A stretch of 64,000 bases of DNA from Acanthochromis polyacanthus (GCF_021347895.1 NC_067122.1:37728215-37792214), one strand, 5' to 3'; positions 22,391-33,303 are shown, counted from the first letter of the stretch. Notes: generated by a model not told the origin, from the sequence alone. A program made the numbers and translations.

Positions 22391-23410
22391 ATGAAGACCA
22401 AGGAACACACCAGGCAGGTCCCAGATACTGTTGTGGAGAAGTTTAAAGCCGGATTTGGATACAAAAAGATTTCCCAAGTTTTAAACATCTCAAGGAGCAC
22501 TGTGCAAGCAATCATATTGAAATGGAAGGAGTATCAGACCACTGCAAATCTACCAAGACCCGGCCGTCCCTCTAAACTTTCACCTCGAACAAGGAGAAGA
22601 CTGATCAGAGATGCAGCCAAGAGGCCCATGATCACTCTGGATGAACTGCAGAGATCTACAGCTGAGGTGGGAGAGTCTGTCCATAGGACAACAATCAGTC
22701 GTACACTGCACAAATCTGGCCTTTATGGAAGAGTGGCAAGAAGAAAGCCATTTCTCAAAGATATCCATAAAAAGTCTCGTTTAAAGTTTGCCACAAGCCA
22801 CCTGGGAGACACACCAAACATGTGGAAGAAGGTGCTCTGGTCAGATGAAACCAAAATCGAACTTTTTGGCCACAATGCAAAACGATATGTTTGGCGTAAA
22901 AGCAGCACAGCTCATCACCCTGAACACACCATCCCCACTGTCAAACATGGTGGTGGCAGCCTCATGGTTTGGGCCTGCTTTTCTTCAGCAGGGACAGGGA
23001 AGATGGTTAAAATTGATGGGAAGATGAATGGAGCCAAATACAGGAGCATTCTGGAAGAAAACCTGTTGGAGTCTGCAAAAGACCTGAGACTGGGACGGAG
23101 ATTTATCTTCCAACAGGACAATGATCCAAAACATAAAGCCAAATCTACAATGGAATGGTTCACAAATAAACGTATCCAGGTGTTAGAATGGCCAAGTCAA
23201 AGTCCAGACCTGAATCCAATCGAGAATCTGTGGGCAGAGCTGAAGACTGCTGTTCACAAACGCTCTCCATCCAACCTCACTGAGCTCGAGCTGTTTTGCA
23301 AGGAAGAATGGGCAAGAATTTCAGTCTCTGGATGTGCAAAACTGATAGAGACATACCCCAAGCGACTTGCAGCTGTAATTGCAGCAAAAGGTGGCGCTAC
23401 AAAGTATTAA
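22391..23410 (+). CDS. Tc1 family transposase, full length, DD34E
   Basis: A 339-codon ORF without stops or frameshifts, the usual length for fish Tc1 enzymes. Residues 1-115 are the paired-like DNA-binding region. An HTH spans about 20-45 (GYKKISQVLNISRSTVQ), a GRPR-like hook and basic nuclear signal lies at 56-70 (RPGRPSKLSPRTRRR), and a second HTH runs to about residue 112. The catalytic domain has D152 (LWSDETK), the glycine-rich box at 187-190 (HGGGS), D243 (QQDNDPKH) and E278 (NPIENLW). That leaves 34 residues between the second D and E. All catalytic residues are present. The start is the first Met after the terminal repeat and matches the MKTKE N-terminus of the family. It would excise and reinsert the element at TA sites. 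Activity cannot be judged from sequence alone. Confidence 0.93.
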   Translation: MKTKEHTRQVPDTVVEKFKAGFGYKKISQVLNISRSTVQAIILKWKEYQTTANLPRPGRPSKLSPRTRRRLIRDAAKRPMITLDELQRSTAEVGESVHRTTISRTLHKSGLYGRVARRKPFLKDIHKKSRLKFATSHLGDTPNMWKKVLWSDETKIELFGHNAKRYVWRKSSTAHHPEHTIPTVKHGGGSLMVWACFSSAGTGKMVKIDGKMNGAKYRSILEENLLESAKDLRLGRRFIFQQDNDPKHKAKSTMEWFTNKRIQVLEWPSQSPDLNPIENLWAELKTAVHKRSPSNLTELELFCKEEWARISVSGCAKLIETYPKRLAAVIAAKGGATKY

Positions 23411-23415
23411 TGCAA

Positions 23416-23629
23416 GGGGGCCGAATAATATTGCACGCCCCACTTTTCAGGTTTTTATTTGTTAAAAAAATTTAAAATATCCAATAAATTTCGTTCCACT
23501 TCACGATTGTGTCCCAGTTGTTGTTGATTCTTGACAAAAAATTAAAATTTTATATCTTTATGTTTGAAGCCTGAATTGTGGCGAAAGGTTGAAAAGTTCA
23601 AGGGGGCCGAATACTTTCACAAGGCACTG
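23416..23629 (+). repeat. Right IR/DR terminal repeat of Tc1
   Basis: Ends cacaaggcactg, followed by TA. The inner motif gggggccgaataatattgca lies at 23416 and the outer gggggccgaatactttcac near 23603. Confidence 0.9.
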
Positions 23630-23689
23630 TAATTTCTACAAAGGAACAAAACATTTAGTCACAGGTGTCTGGAACTGAACGATATAGTA

Positions 23690-24330
23690 TTTTAGTTCGT
23701 AATTGAAATGACAAAAGTCAGACAAAAATGAGATGAGACAAGAACAAGACAAAACATTACAAAAACGAGACACAAAATGGCATAAAATGAGACAAATAAC
23801 ATTAAACGAAACAAAAAAAGGGTCAACATTTTTTTTAAAAAGTTAAAAAGTGCCAAAGCAATGAACAAATGTCAAATATGAGACAAAAAAATGCAAATGA
23901 CGCAAACCAGACATAAAATGACAAAAGCAAAAAACAACACAAAGTAGACAAACAACACAAGGGAGACAAAAAACACAAAACAAGACAAATAATACACAAA
24001 ACAATGAATAAAGCAAAACAAAAGATACAAAAAACACAAGACAAAAAGAAAAAACAAAATGACAAAAACGAGAAACAACAAAAGTCAGGCAAAAAAAGAT
24101 AGAAAACTACAAAAACAAGACAAAATATTATAAAAATATTATAAAAATGCCAAAAACGAGAACAAAAGTTCACAAAACATGGGAAAAATGACAAAAGTCA
24201 GATAAAAAAATACAAAACATTACAAAAATGAGACAAAATGACAAAAATGAGAAACAAAATGACAAAAGCATGTGACAAACTCAGGCAAAAAAAAGGCAAA
24301 AGACACAAAAACAAGGCAATATATTAAAAA
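23690..24330. repeat. A-rich 'gacaaaa' degenerate array
   Basis: Loose tandem copies of acaaaatgagacaaaa-like units. The complementary strand yields spurious Phe/Leu/Cys-rich open frames that mimic membrane proteins. Confidence 0.75.
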
Positions 24331-24529
24331 AAATGACAAAAGAACAATAAGCAATCTAGTATTTAACTTTGTGATCAAAACAACTAGAAATTATTTACAA
24401 ATTTTTAATTTTAGAAATTTACAATTCGCAGTGAATGTCTCCTCTGTAATTTTTGTACTTTACAAAGTGGGCCAGATTGGACCCGCTGATGGGCTGGTTT
24501 TGGTCCGCAGGCCACATGTTTGTGTTACA

Positions 24530-25360
24530 CGGTGCGTTTTCTGTTCAAAATACTACAAAGATTGTTCATTTTACCAAAATTGTAGATAATTCCTGGTTTT
24601 AGAGCTTCCCTAAACTTTAGCCCTGAAAACCAGTGAGGTGCTGCTGCTCCCGCCCCCTTCAGGAAGAAAACTGTCTCTGTGTTTGAGCTGGATAGAAATT
24701 AATTAGATGTTATTTAGCCAAAAGTCCAATTCTTACTGGCTTGTAAAGCTGAGGGGCTAGAGGCATTTCTGAATTAAATGTCATTGTTCTAAATAATAAA
24801 TGTTCTAATAGTTTATATTTTACACCTCCAAGTTTCTAGCCAACCACAAAACACAATAGAAATGGGAAAACTTGTATATCTTTTAAGGTGAGTATGATTT
24901 CATTGGATAAAAATAATTATTTTAGAATTTCTGACCGTGTTGCCCCTTGAGTAAGTTGTTTGATGTCATATATTTTGTAATATATGTCTGTTTATTCTAC
25001 ATATGCTTTATGCCCAATGACAGATAATTGGATCTTCACTTTCCTTTCACTTTTATTTCCTCCACAAGTTGTCTGGCTTTTCATTATTGAGTCACCATTT
25101 AATCATTGATTATTTAATCATCAACATAAGAGAATTGGAAATTGGTAAAAGTGCCCAAAGCAAGTTCCTGTTTCAAATGTCAAACCAAAAGGTTTTTAGT
25201 CTATGAAATAAAAAAAATAAGAATAATCATACAAAAACTATGAATACGGTCTTGCTGTTAAATTGTTGAGCATTAATTAAGAATAATTAAATCTTTTCTG
25301 TGTTTTATTATGTTGAAGTGATAACAGGAAACAATTATGTGCAATTCCCTCCATTGTTTT
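24530..25360. other. Gene-free stretch
   Basis: AT-rich sequence with no supported feature. Confidence 0.4.
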
Positions 25361-25365
25361 ACATA

Positions 25366-25751
25366 CACTGCCGATGAAAATTTTGGGGTCCCTCAGACAA
25401 TTTCATGTTTTCCATGAAAACTCACACTTTTATCCATGTGCTAACATAACTGCCCAAGGGTTTTCTAATCATCAGTGAGCCTTTCAACACCATTAGCTAA
25501 CACAATGTAGCATTAGAACACAGGAGTGATGGTTGCTGGAAATGTTCCTCTGTACCCCTATGGAGATAGTCCATTAAAAATCAGCCAATTCCAGCTAGAA
25601 TAGTCATTTTAACAATGTCTACACTGGATTTCATTAACAATGTCTAGATTGGATTTATGATTCATTTAATGCTATCTTCCTCTTTTTAAAAATGCTTTTC
25701 TTTCAAAAATAAAGACATTTCTAAGTGACCCCAAACTTCTGTTAAACAATG
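25366..25751. mobile_element. Tc1-type MITE, copy B
   Basis: Flanked by TA (25364-25365, 25752-25753). It shares the internal words of copy A (gttcctctgtacccctatgg, tttctttcaaaaataa) and ends atttctaagtgaccccaaac. It has a small internal duplication (ttaacaatgtcta repeated near 25610-25645). No ORF of its own. Confidence 0.8.
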
Positions 25752-25754
25752 TAG

Positions 25755-26925
25755 CTGTAAAAATTAGCTTTCACACCAATTGTGACTTTAGTTGGAGTTT
25801 TTTTCTACTCAATGTCACTTTTACTCAGTTATAGCACGCTAAACAAACTCATTAAAGCTAGAAAAATGTTGAAACAGCTAGAACAACAAACTAAACATGC
25901 AGAAAAATGTAGGAAAATCTGCCAAATATTACTAAGGTGGTGTAGTTGGCCAGAAGGAACAGCTCTAAGGAGGACGATTTACCCTCCTCCCCCTTTAGCA
26001 ACTGAGAAACTGAACCGAGAAACTCAAGTTTTGGCAGTTAAATATGTAACTTATGAGAGGAAACTCCATCATTACTCCCTCTCCCCTCCCACATTTTTCT
26101 ATCTGGTCCAAAGTTTCAACCCTTCAGGTCACATGCCTGCTTCCGTTACGTCAAGACTCCTGCTCTCGCTGGTCTTCATACATTTAAAAGCAGCTGACAG
26201 AAGATTTATTTTTATTCTCAGATATATGTGATGTGCAAATGTGGTGCTAGCCTCTGAGGTAATCAATGGTTTCTGCTCAGGATCACACCTACGTAAACTG
26301 TTGCATCACGCATTATGATTATTCTTTTGAGGAGTTTGCATTTCGCATGTGAAATGGAGACAACACACAGCGGGGCAAGGCAGCTAATTTCTCATGTATA
26401 CGACCAAGCACGTCCAAAGGTTAAATGGCTGCACCTATTTATTGACTTTTGAGTAAACGCTATCAGCTACGGTTGTGCAACAAGAGAAAAATGGAAGACA
26501 TTAATAGTCGCATCCTGCAGCGATCTCTTAGCTCACCAATATTGGCCTCAAGTTGCTTGGTGTGTGTGTTGACCCTTGCCAGAGATAGTCGATGTGCGAA
26601 CACTAATCCTATTTCCCAACAGTGGGAATGAGAAGTCTTGCTGGAGACATGGTTATTGTTGGGACAAGATAAGGATATAATTCACACATACATACATAAA
26701 ACCTGCCATAGAAAACCAACCAAACTCACACTGGACAAACACCAAAATAGAAATCCATGTTACAGATTCAGTTTTCTGGTCATGCCAAGACCTGTGTGGT
26801 AATGAGTACTGGATGTGTTGCATTTCTTTCAATGACTTGACAGTGTATGATAAGAAGAAAGACCTTGTAAATGAATAACATGCCCATACAACATGTATGA
26901 GATGGGCCAAATAAAATCTGGGTAG
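25755..26925. other. Gene-free stretch
   Basis: A 149-codon plus-strand frame (25782-26231) opens in MITE-adjacent AT-rich DNA. It has no recognisable domain and no splice context, and I do not call it a gene. Confidence 0.4.
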
Positions 26926-26929
26926 CATG

Positions 26930-27245
26930 CAGAGCGGTGCAATGAAGCATGCTAATGTTTTAAGGTGTTAGCATGTTTGCTAGTGAGCACATTAGAGAAC
27001 AACACAATACAGCTGAAACTAAAGAGAAGCTTATTAGATTTGCAGGGCATGAACCAAAGTGGTGAAAGATTCAAATTTAAATTGATGGCATTGGAAATTA
27101 AAAGTGACACAGTTACAAAAGTGCTCGTAATTATGATTAATTCTGAGGGGATGTGAATGTTTGAGCCATATTTCACTGGAATCCATCCAATAGTTGTGGA
27201 GACATTTGATTCAAAAGCAGAAAAGGTGCTGCTGGACTAAAAGTT
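26930..27245. repeat. Old fish interspersed repeat
   Basis: Follows a familiar fish pattern: gttagcatgtttgct, then aatacagctgaaact, then catgaatgt-like text, and finally ccatccaatagttgtggaga. Family name not certain; strongly diverged. ORFs across it are incidental. Confidence 0.5.
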
Positions 27246-27544
27246 GAGGGATCAATGAAACGAATCATCTAGAAACAATGAAAGTCATAGCATTGCATCA
27301 CATCTTCCAGTCCAGACTGAAGCAGCAGAATGAACAAATAGACCTCAAAACCTGCAGAGTGTGATCATGAGGTGTGACAGTGGCTCCATGCTGGATTCTG
27401 ATTGGCTGTTTAGTAGACGCTGGTCCTCGTAGAAGCTCAAATGTGGCATTTTGTTCATAGATTTATATCAGAACTATCTAGATTTCCTCATAGTTTGATA
27501 AATGAATGTTTTCCTCTGAATGTGTGTCAATCAGCCCCAATATT

Positions 27545-27790
27545 AAACTGCTAAATGGTTGTGGCATCAAGTCAGATTAGGATCTGGGGAGGTTGAGGTT
27601 GTGTCAACACATTGGGCTCTTGGTCGTGTTCCTCAAGCTGGTCATAAACATTTTTTGTTGTGTGGTGAGAGGCATTATCCTGCTGGGGGAGGACACTACT
27701 GAGGGGGTGATGCATGTCACAGTAACATCCACATGAATGTTAGAACACAAGGTTTTACCAAAAACCATTGCACTGTCACAAGATGATCAA
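27545..27790 (-). pseudogene. Tc1-type transposase relic
   Basis: A minus-strand frame reads PQQDNASHHTTKNVYDQ, then LEEHDQEPNVLTQ and a broken proline-rich block. This corresponds to the second-aspartate region of Tc1 enzymes (FQQDNAPxHxA followed by a PxSPDLNPIE block). Stops flank it on both sides and the rest is gone. Confidence 0.55.
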
Positions 27791-28502
27791 TAGCATTTAC
27801 TTCATCTGTCAGTGTTTTTTTTTGTTGTGGTTGCTCGGTGTAAATAAATAAATGTATTACTGAGTGAGGAACAGTAGTTTATTATTTGTGAGTTGTACAA
27901 AAACTGCTGCAAGGGCACTGAAAAATAAAACAGAGAAAAATGTATGTTTTAGAGTGAGAAAATGGGCTGCTTCAGAGCAGTTGGTGACCACTGACCACAA
28001 GTTCAAATAGTTACTGGAACACCGTGACACGAAAAAAGAAAGGTCAAGGAGGGAGATAAGGGCAGGAACATCTAACCAGGGAGGAAAAATCGTGACACAT
28101 TTACATTTGCTTGCTTGTGTTTCACTTGAATAACTACAAGCTCACTGCTGCCTTGTTAATCTGTACGTACAGTCATGTACAGTATAAAGCAAATCACAAC
28201 AGATTTGCAAAGCATTATGACCTATATTGGTAGATCTGAGGGGTGAAAGATCAGAGAATACTCAACAACAAACCAGCATCTCATTCCGTCTCATTGCAAA
28301 AAACAAGTGAGGTTCAACATAACTTTGTTTTTATATGTATGCATTTCCCAGGATCAAATACCGTTAACATGCTGCATGTAGCTCCACTTATGGCTCTGTG
28401 TTCTGCATAAACTGGTCACCTTCCAGTCACAGAAAAGTGGATCAGAGCAGAGCAGCAGTGAAGGACTTGACTGAAAGAGGCAAATGCACAACATTTAGTT
28501 CT

Positions 28503-28504
<2 letters not shown>

Positions 28505-28556
<52 letters not shown>
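28505..28556. repeat. (GT)n microsatellite
   Basis: About 26 GT units. Confidence 0.95.
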
Positions 28557-28559
<3 letters not shown>

Positions 28560-28894
28560 CATGCATAAGTGTTGCTCGAACATGGACGTTTGTGTGCGTG
28601 TACTGGATGTTTATGTGGCTTTCCTGGTGTGAAAGTGTGTGTGTGCGTTGCTGTATAAGTGGTCACCATTTCTCTAATGGTCACTGAAATAACAGGAGTG
28701 GAACCCACAGCATGTGGCAGAGAACACACACACACATACAAGCGCCAAAAGTGAGATCTCCGTTTAGGTCGACAAAGTTTTCAAACTAAGCTTGTAACTT
28801 TGGCGTTACAAGTTGAAGTATGAACTCTTACTGAATTTCAAATATATATATATTTTTTAAAGTAAACAAATACAAATCTGCAGGGAACTCTTCT

Positions 28895-29302
28895 CTACAT
28901 GTTTGGCACCAGTGTTACATTATGTCTGATTGGCTGACTTCGGGCTGCTGTTGCATTACTTCTGCTTGGGCGATTACAGAGTGGTAACTTGCATATGCCT
29001 AATGCCACCAGTGTGGCCATAACAAGCCAGCTAACCATTTGTAATAGCTGCTGGAATGTGACATAGAGCACAGATTTGACTAAACAGGAAGGACTAAAGT
29101 GCAATCTGGCTTTATATGTGCACCAGTGGAGACGTGAGGGCATAAAATGTTTTCTTTGGCATGCACGATCCGGAAAATTAAAGCCATCACAGATTGAGTC
29201 ATTTGTGGTGTTGCTTGATGTGACTGCAGCATCAGAATAAAGGCTCTGCATTAAAAAGAGAAGAAAAAAAAGGAAGAAAGTTGTGAGCTGGCAATCCAGC
29301 AA
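28895..29302 (-). CDS. Hypothetical 135-codon ORF with signal-like and membrane segments
   Basis: The minus-strand frame begins MLDCQLTTFFLFFLLFLMQS, signal-peptide-like. Next come N-glycosylation sequons (SNTT, TNDS) and several cysteines, then a hydrophobic stretch at residues 88-105 (VSWLVMATLVALGI) and a short basic tail. I recognise no family. The signal-like start comes from an A-rich plus-strand run (29255-29280), so it may be compositional. No promoter or splice support is visible. It is as likely a chance ORF as a small single-exon gene. Confidence 0.2.
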   Translation of the reverse strand: MLDCQLTTFFLFFLLFLMQSLYSDAAVTSSNTTNDSICDGFNFPDRACQRKHFMPSRLHWCTYKARLHFSPSCLVKSVLYVTFQQLLQMVSWLVMATLVALGICKLPLCNRPSRSNATAARSQPIRHNVTLVPNM

Positions 29303-29396
29303 TCAGACAGAACACAAAATGATTGAATGGATGTGCAGAAGTGAGAAAGTAGGCTGGATCGGACTTTCTTGAGTTATCTTTTGTTTTTACTGAACT

Positions 29397-29450
29397 ACTT
29401 CCATCCATCTATTTTCTATACACCGCCTTTTGCTCATTGGGGATGCAGGA
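29397..29450. repeat. Tip of a LINE-type interspersed repeat
   Basis: Text ttccatccatctattttcta followed by cattggggatgcaggact matches the beginning of the repeat at 7165. It is truncated after about 50 bp. Confidence 0.4.
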
Positions 29451-29803
29451 CTGAACTACTTGTATCAATATTTGTGATTACATGTGAGTGCAACACCAAA
29501 AGTTCTCTGAGTAGAGACAATCCAAGCATTTCCATCTTTATACCCATTGCAAGTCTATGAAGCCCACTTGAATGAGCCACTCAGTGTGCTTTGGACATTA
29601 TTTTTACTTCAGTTGGGTTCTGTAAATATACAAAGGCATAGCGACAGTGTTTGCATCACACTCGTACTCTCATCAACATTGCACAACAATGTACATGACC
29701 GTTCAAAGGTTTGGGGTCACCCAGACAATTTCATGTTTTCCATGAAAACTCACACTTTTATTCATGTGCTAACATAACTGCACAACAGTTTTCTAATCAT
29801 CAA

Positions 29804-30940
29804 CTTGACAATTCCCGCTCACGGAAATCGTGGGAGGGGCTCGGGCTGGGCGCACACAGACGGCAGTGTAGTGTTTCTAAGCGGCAGCACCCGACGTCGT
29901 GTTGTGGCGCTAATGACGGGCTAACCGTGAATGCTAGCACAGAAATAACCGGCTGGTAAGTGGCAGGATGAGTCACGGAAGAGGTCGGTATGTTTAATTT
30001 TTCTGTAGAGTGAAGAATGACCGAGAAACGTCAGTTTTCAAATCACTGTGTGTGAAGAAGAAGGAGGCTTAAATTTGCATTGAGCCTTATGGGGCGCGAT
30101 TGAGGTTCCCACGTCAATTAAGGGCTGGCGCGTCACGTAACAATGTGCCAGGTGAATAATGTCGGACTCATATGAATATAGAGATTGTTTACTATAGTCT
30201 GCGAAAGGATTGTCCATGTAGTATGTACCGTTTGGCCAGGATGGCGATTTAGCCATGGGGCGGCATGGCTTAGTGGGTAGAGTGGCCGTCTTGCAACCGG
30301 AGGGTTGCCGGTTCGATCCTCGGCCCGTCATGCTCATATCGAGGTGTCCCTGAGCAAGACACCTAACCCCTCATTGCTCCTGATGGGTCGTGGTTAGTGC
30401 CTTGCATGGCAGCTTCCGCCATTAGTGTGTGAATGGGTGAATGTGATGTATCATGTAAAGCGCTTTGGGTACTTTGTAGGTATAGTAAAGCTCTATATAA
30501 ATACAGACCATTTACCATTTAACCCAAAAAAACCACACGACTGTACACTGCAGGACCATAAATTCCACCGTTACAATATTTACATGCCTGAAAAGAAAAG
30601 ACTTGGGGTTTGTTTTTAAGACTAAAATGAAGTGTGTAGGTGAAGGTATGGTGAAGCAGTAGCGTTGTGAAAACAGGTGACTTTTAAGTCTGAGTGATTG
30701 AGTCTCCCCAGTCATTTTGTATGTGAAAATCAATGCAGTTTTTTGCTCATGACTCTGCCAAATATGAATGAATGTCTTAGAAAGGTCATAGTCATCGATT
30801 CCCGATAAAACCGCACGAGCTGATATATAATTTGTGTGTGATTTCTGAAAGCCCTAGGAGGAGTAGCGAGCCAAAGTTTTAGGCGGAAGAAGAATAAGAA
30901 ACCCCGCGGGAGAGCAATAGTGGCTCGGGGCATGTCCTAT
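29804..30940. mobile_element. Insertion of unknown type within MITE copy C
   Basis: The boundaries are defined by the interruption of the MITE. Relatively GC-rich ends (cccgctcacggaaatcgtgg; ccccgcgggagagcaatag) and no long ORF. It contains a tRNA-type SINE (30257-30522). Terminal repeats and a target duplication are not obvious, so the class is undetermined. Confidence 0.5.
30257..30522 (+). mobile_element. tRNA-derived SINE with L2-like tail
   Basis: The tRNA-like head has an A-box (tggcttagtgggtag) and B-box (ggttcgatcct near 30311). The conserved fish SINE body follows (gaggtgtccctgagcaagac). The tail aagctctatataaataca resembles the end of the L2 LINE at 47030-47060. Relative of the 33727-34032 copy. 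Confidence 0.8.
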
Positions 30941-31080
30941 TTAGCCTTTCAACACCATTAGCTAACACAATGTAGCATTAGAACACAGGAGTGATGGTTG
31001 TGGAAATGTTCCTCTGTACCCCTGTGTAGATATTCCATTAAAATCAGCCGTTTCCAGCTAGAATAGTCATTTACCACACT

Positions 31081-31790
31081 ATACTAAGCAGTGTTATTCA
31101 AGCATCACTGCAGGGTCAGTTTAACACTGCTCAAATGTTAGCTTAGCTGCTAGCATGGTACTTCGAACAACCCACTTTTGCGTGACTACACAATTTAGGG
31201 AGAAACGATCAGCTTTCCCTTATCCACCGTGACCCTCAGTGCTTGACTCATTAACATGTACATTGTAGCTTATTTTACCACTTGCTTACCTGTAAATGTA
31301 CACAATCAGCGATGCTGTTTGCATCATGATCATATTCTCATCAATACTGCACGACAATGTAAATGTTTTGTAGTCTTTCCCCTGACAGATAACGTTCACA
31401 AACTCCAGGCAACTCTCAGTAAATCCCAACTTGGGGCGGAACTCAGTTACTACACCAGCAATAGACCATGTCTGCGTATTCCAGGTGGAGCACAACAATT
31501 ACTTACAGCCAGGGATGAAAGTAGTTTTAAATTCTTGCCGGTACCATTACCAAAACCCTCATCTCGCTTTAACTTCATCCATTTTAAAATAGCAAAGTCA
31601 AAACGCAAACAAATAAAAACATTAATATTTAACTGTAGGCCAATGGAATAGGTAGGAATTAAAAACACTTGAAAATATGGTAAACTTTTCGCTTCAATTT
31701 AACACTGATAAACATCCAGAATACAAGACTCTAAGAACAGACATGAGGTCATCAGCAAACACTCAAAATGGAACTAAACATCAAAACACA
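31081..31790. other. Gene-free stretch with a partial duplicate of 29620-29700
   Basis: 31290-31362 (tgtttgcatcatgatcatat, ctcatcaatactgcacgac) is a diverged copy of 29630-29695. The rest is unrecognised. Confidence 0.45.
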
Positions 31791-31794
31791 TCAC

Positions 31795-33303
31795 CTAAAA
31801 GAATTTCCAAAGAGGCCTAAAGTAGTTATACTCCTCTGAGTGGCAGCGAGCCATACCACTTGTTGTGCAAGCTGCTTTTTTTCCTTTGCCCAGCCAGGTC
31901 TTCACATAAGGCATGCATAGTGGTCCAACTGAGCTGATGAAGAGGAGGTCTGCAGCATTCTTTACGGTCAGTTTGCTCTTGTACTCAGTGATGATATTGT
32001 TCATGGTACTGAACCCCTGCTCATAATCTGCATTACTTGCTGACAACGTATCCACTGCCACAAGCAACTTGCTCAGCTTGTTAGGAATGCTTCTTCCTCC
32101 ACTGGCCTTGTACTCAATGAATCCAAGGTGTGCTTCTTCTTCATCCAGATGTAGGACATGGCACAAAGCCCTCACCTCAGCTTCTCCATATCGAGGAGCT
32201 TTTGGAAATGTGGTCTTCCTGTTCTGAAGAAACTCTGACAAGTTCTTCAGTTCAGTCAGGACATCTGCCATCAGTGCAAGACTTTTAAGAAGTTTACACA
32301 GCACAGCTTTGACAGCAGACCGTCGAATTTAGCCCTCTCTCTGCTGTCCCTTGTCTCATCCTCTGATGCCTCACAAAAATGTTGTGCCAGTGCTGGATAA
32401 GAGTGCCACACTGCAGTGACTGCCCTGTAGGAAGAAGCAACCCAGCGAACACTGAATACTTCCAGTTCTTCTGAGCTGGATGTGTAAGTTGTGAGCACAT
32501 TCACTTAACTCTTGCATGTTTTTTGGTGACTGGCTATACAGTGAGTATAGGCTATCAAGGAATGCCTGGAAGTCTTTTGTTCCTACAGTTGCCTCAAGTG
32601 CCTGGTCCACAGCCAGCTCCAGTCTGTGATTAAGGCAGTGCCACAGAACAACGAATGGAAAGTCATCCTGGAGCAGCTTTCCAACACCTGACTTCACTCC
32701 CAGCATCACACCGTCCCCATCGCTGCAAAATGCTATGAGAAGTTCCTGCAGCAATTCAGTTGTGAAGCCACTCTTGAACAAGCAGTTCATAAGCTGTTCT
32801 TTGATATGAGCTGCAGACAGGTTATCTAGCTCAATATAGTCCAATGGAAAAGCAATGGGCTCTGTCTATCCATCAACACTGGCTTTCAAAATCACTATTA
32901 ATGTTGACTTGTGCCCTACACTGGTTGACTCATCAGCTAGTACTGTGATTTTGCACCTATTTTCTTTAATCTTCTTCAGCAGTTCTTTCTTCATCTGTGA
33001 AGATACATAATCAATTATGTCAACACAGACAGTTTTGCTGTGCAAAACACGACCTAAATCAGTAGAATTAGCTTGCTGCAGTTCAATCAGACTCTTAAAG
33101 TGAGTGAATGGCTTATTGTTTTTGGCCACATAATATGCTGTCCTGAATACCCTGGCAGTGGACTCAAATGCAGACTCCTGACTCGTGGCGTTTATGTTCA
33201 GAAGAATGTCTTTCTTTGCTGTCTGAAGAATCTTAATTGCTTCATTGTGTGCTTGGTTTCGGTGCTCATGAATTTTTTTTGCACAGTTATAAAAGCTGAA
33301 CAT
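31795..33303 (-). pseudogene. hAT-superfamily (KIAA1586-like) transposase-derived pseudogene
   Basis: Four consecutive minus-strand blocks resemble KIAA1586/ZBED-type hAT-derived proteins. The first, 33303-32866, has VFRTAYYVAKNNKPFTHF, GRVLHSKTVCVDIIDYV and ITVLADESTS. The second, 32844-32371, has FAFCSDGDGVMLG-like text and LWHCLNHRLELAVDQAL. The third, 32504-32271, has FSVRWVASSYRAVTAVW. The fourth, 32304-31795, has the hAT dimerisation end (YEQGFSTMNNIITEYKSKL, ADLLFISSVGP). Blocks 1 and 2 are in one frame split by a TAG near 32872. Frameshifts near 32460 and 32290 break the rest. The N-terminal zinc finger is not seen. It is intronless and broken, so it is a pseudogene or dead element. 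The ancestral product was a nuclear transposase-like protein. Confidence 0.75.

Larger units (their letters stand above)
22000..23629 (+). mobile_element. Complete Tc1-like transposon (1,630 bp)
   Basis: The element is flanked by TA at 21998-21999 and 23630-23631. Terminal inverted repeats of about 213 bp (22000-22212 and 23416-23629) differ at roughly nine positions by eye, so the element is fairly young. Each repeat carries two copies of the motif gggggccgaata, one near the tip and one at the inner edge. This is the IR/DR arrangement of transposase-binding sites in Sleeping Beauty-type Tc1 elements. One uninterrupted transposase gene fills the interior. It sits inside an older repeat (21745-24525). 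Confidence 0.93.
21745..24525. mobile_element. Old hAT-like interspersed repeat, split by Tc1
   Basis: The left end (ccagaggtgtcaaactcatt, then ttcaggggccaattcagccc) and right end (gggccagattggacccgctg, then ggtccgcaggccacatgttt) are the two termini of a common fish repeat with 'caggggtgtcaaac' ends. The Tc1 element at 22000-23629 inserted into it. Between 23690 and 24330 the body degenerates into an A-rich array. No transposase of its own remains. Exact ends and target duplication are blurred by divergence. Confidence 0.55.
29694..31080. mobile_element. Tc1-type MITE, copy C, split by a 1.1-kb insertion
   Basis: The left part, 29694-29803, starts at TA and catgaccgttcaaaggtttgg. The right part, 30941-31080, resumes with ttagcctttcaacaccatta exactly where copies A and B continue. 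The 1,137 bp between is foreign. The right terminus is missing after tcatttaccacact. Confidence 0.75.

Noticed and set aside
22580..23163. Antisense ORFs within the Tc1 transposase
   Set aside because: Shadows of a real coding frame.
23835..24194. Phe/Leu/Cys-rich 119-codon minus-strand ORF resembling a membrane protein
   Set aside because: Read from an A-rich degenerate array on plus; the hydrophobicity is purely compositional.
30257..30335. tRNA gene
   Set aside because: A and B boxes present but continuous with the SINE body and tail.
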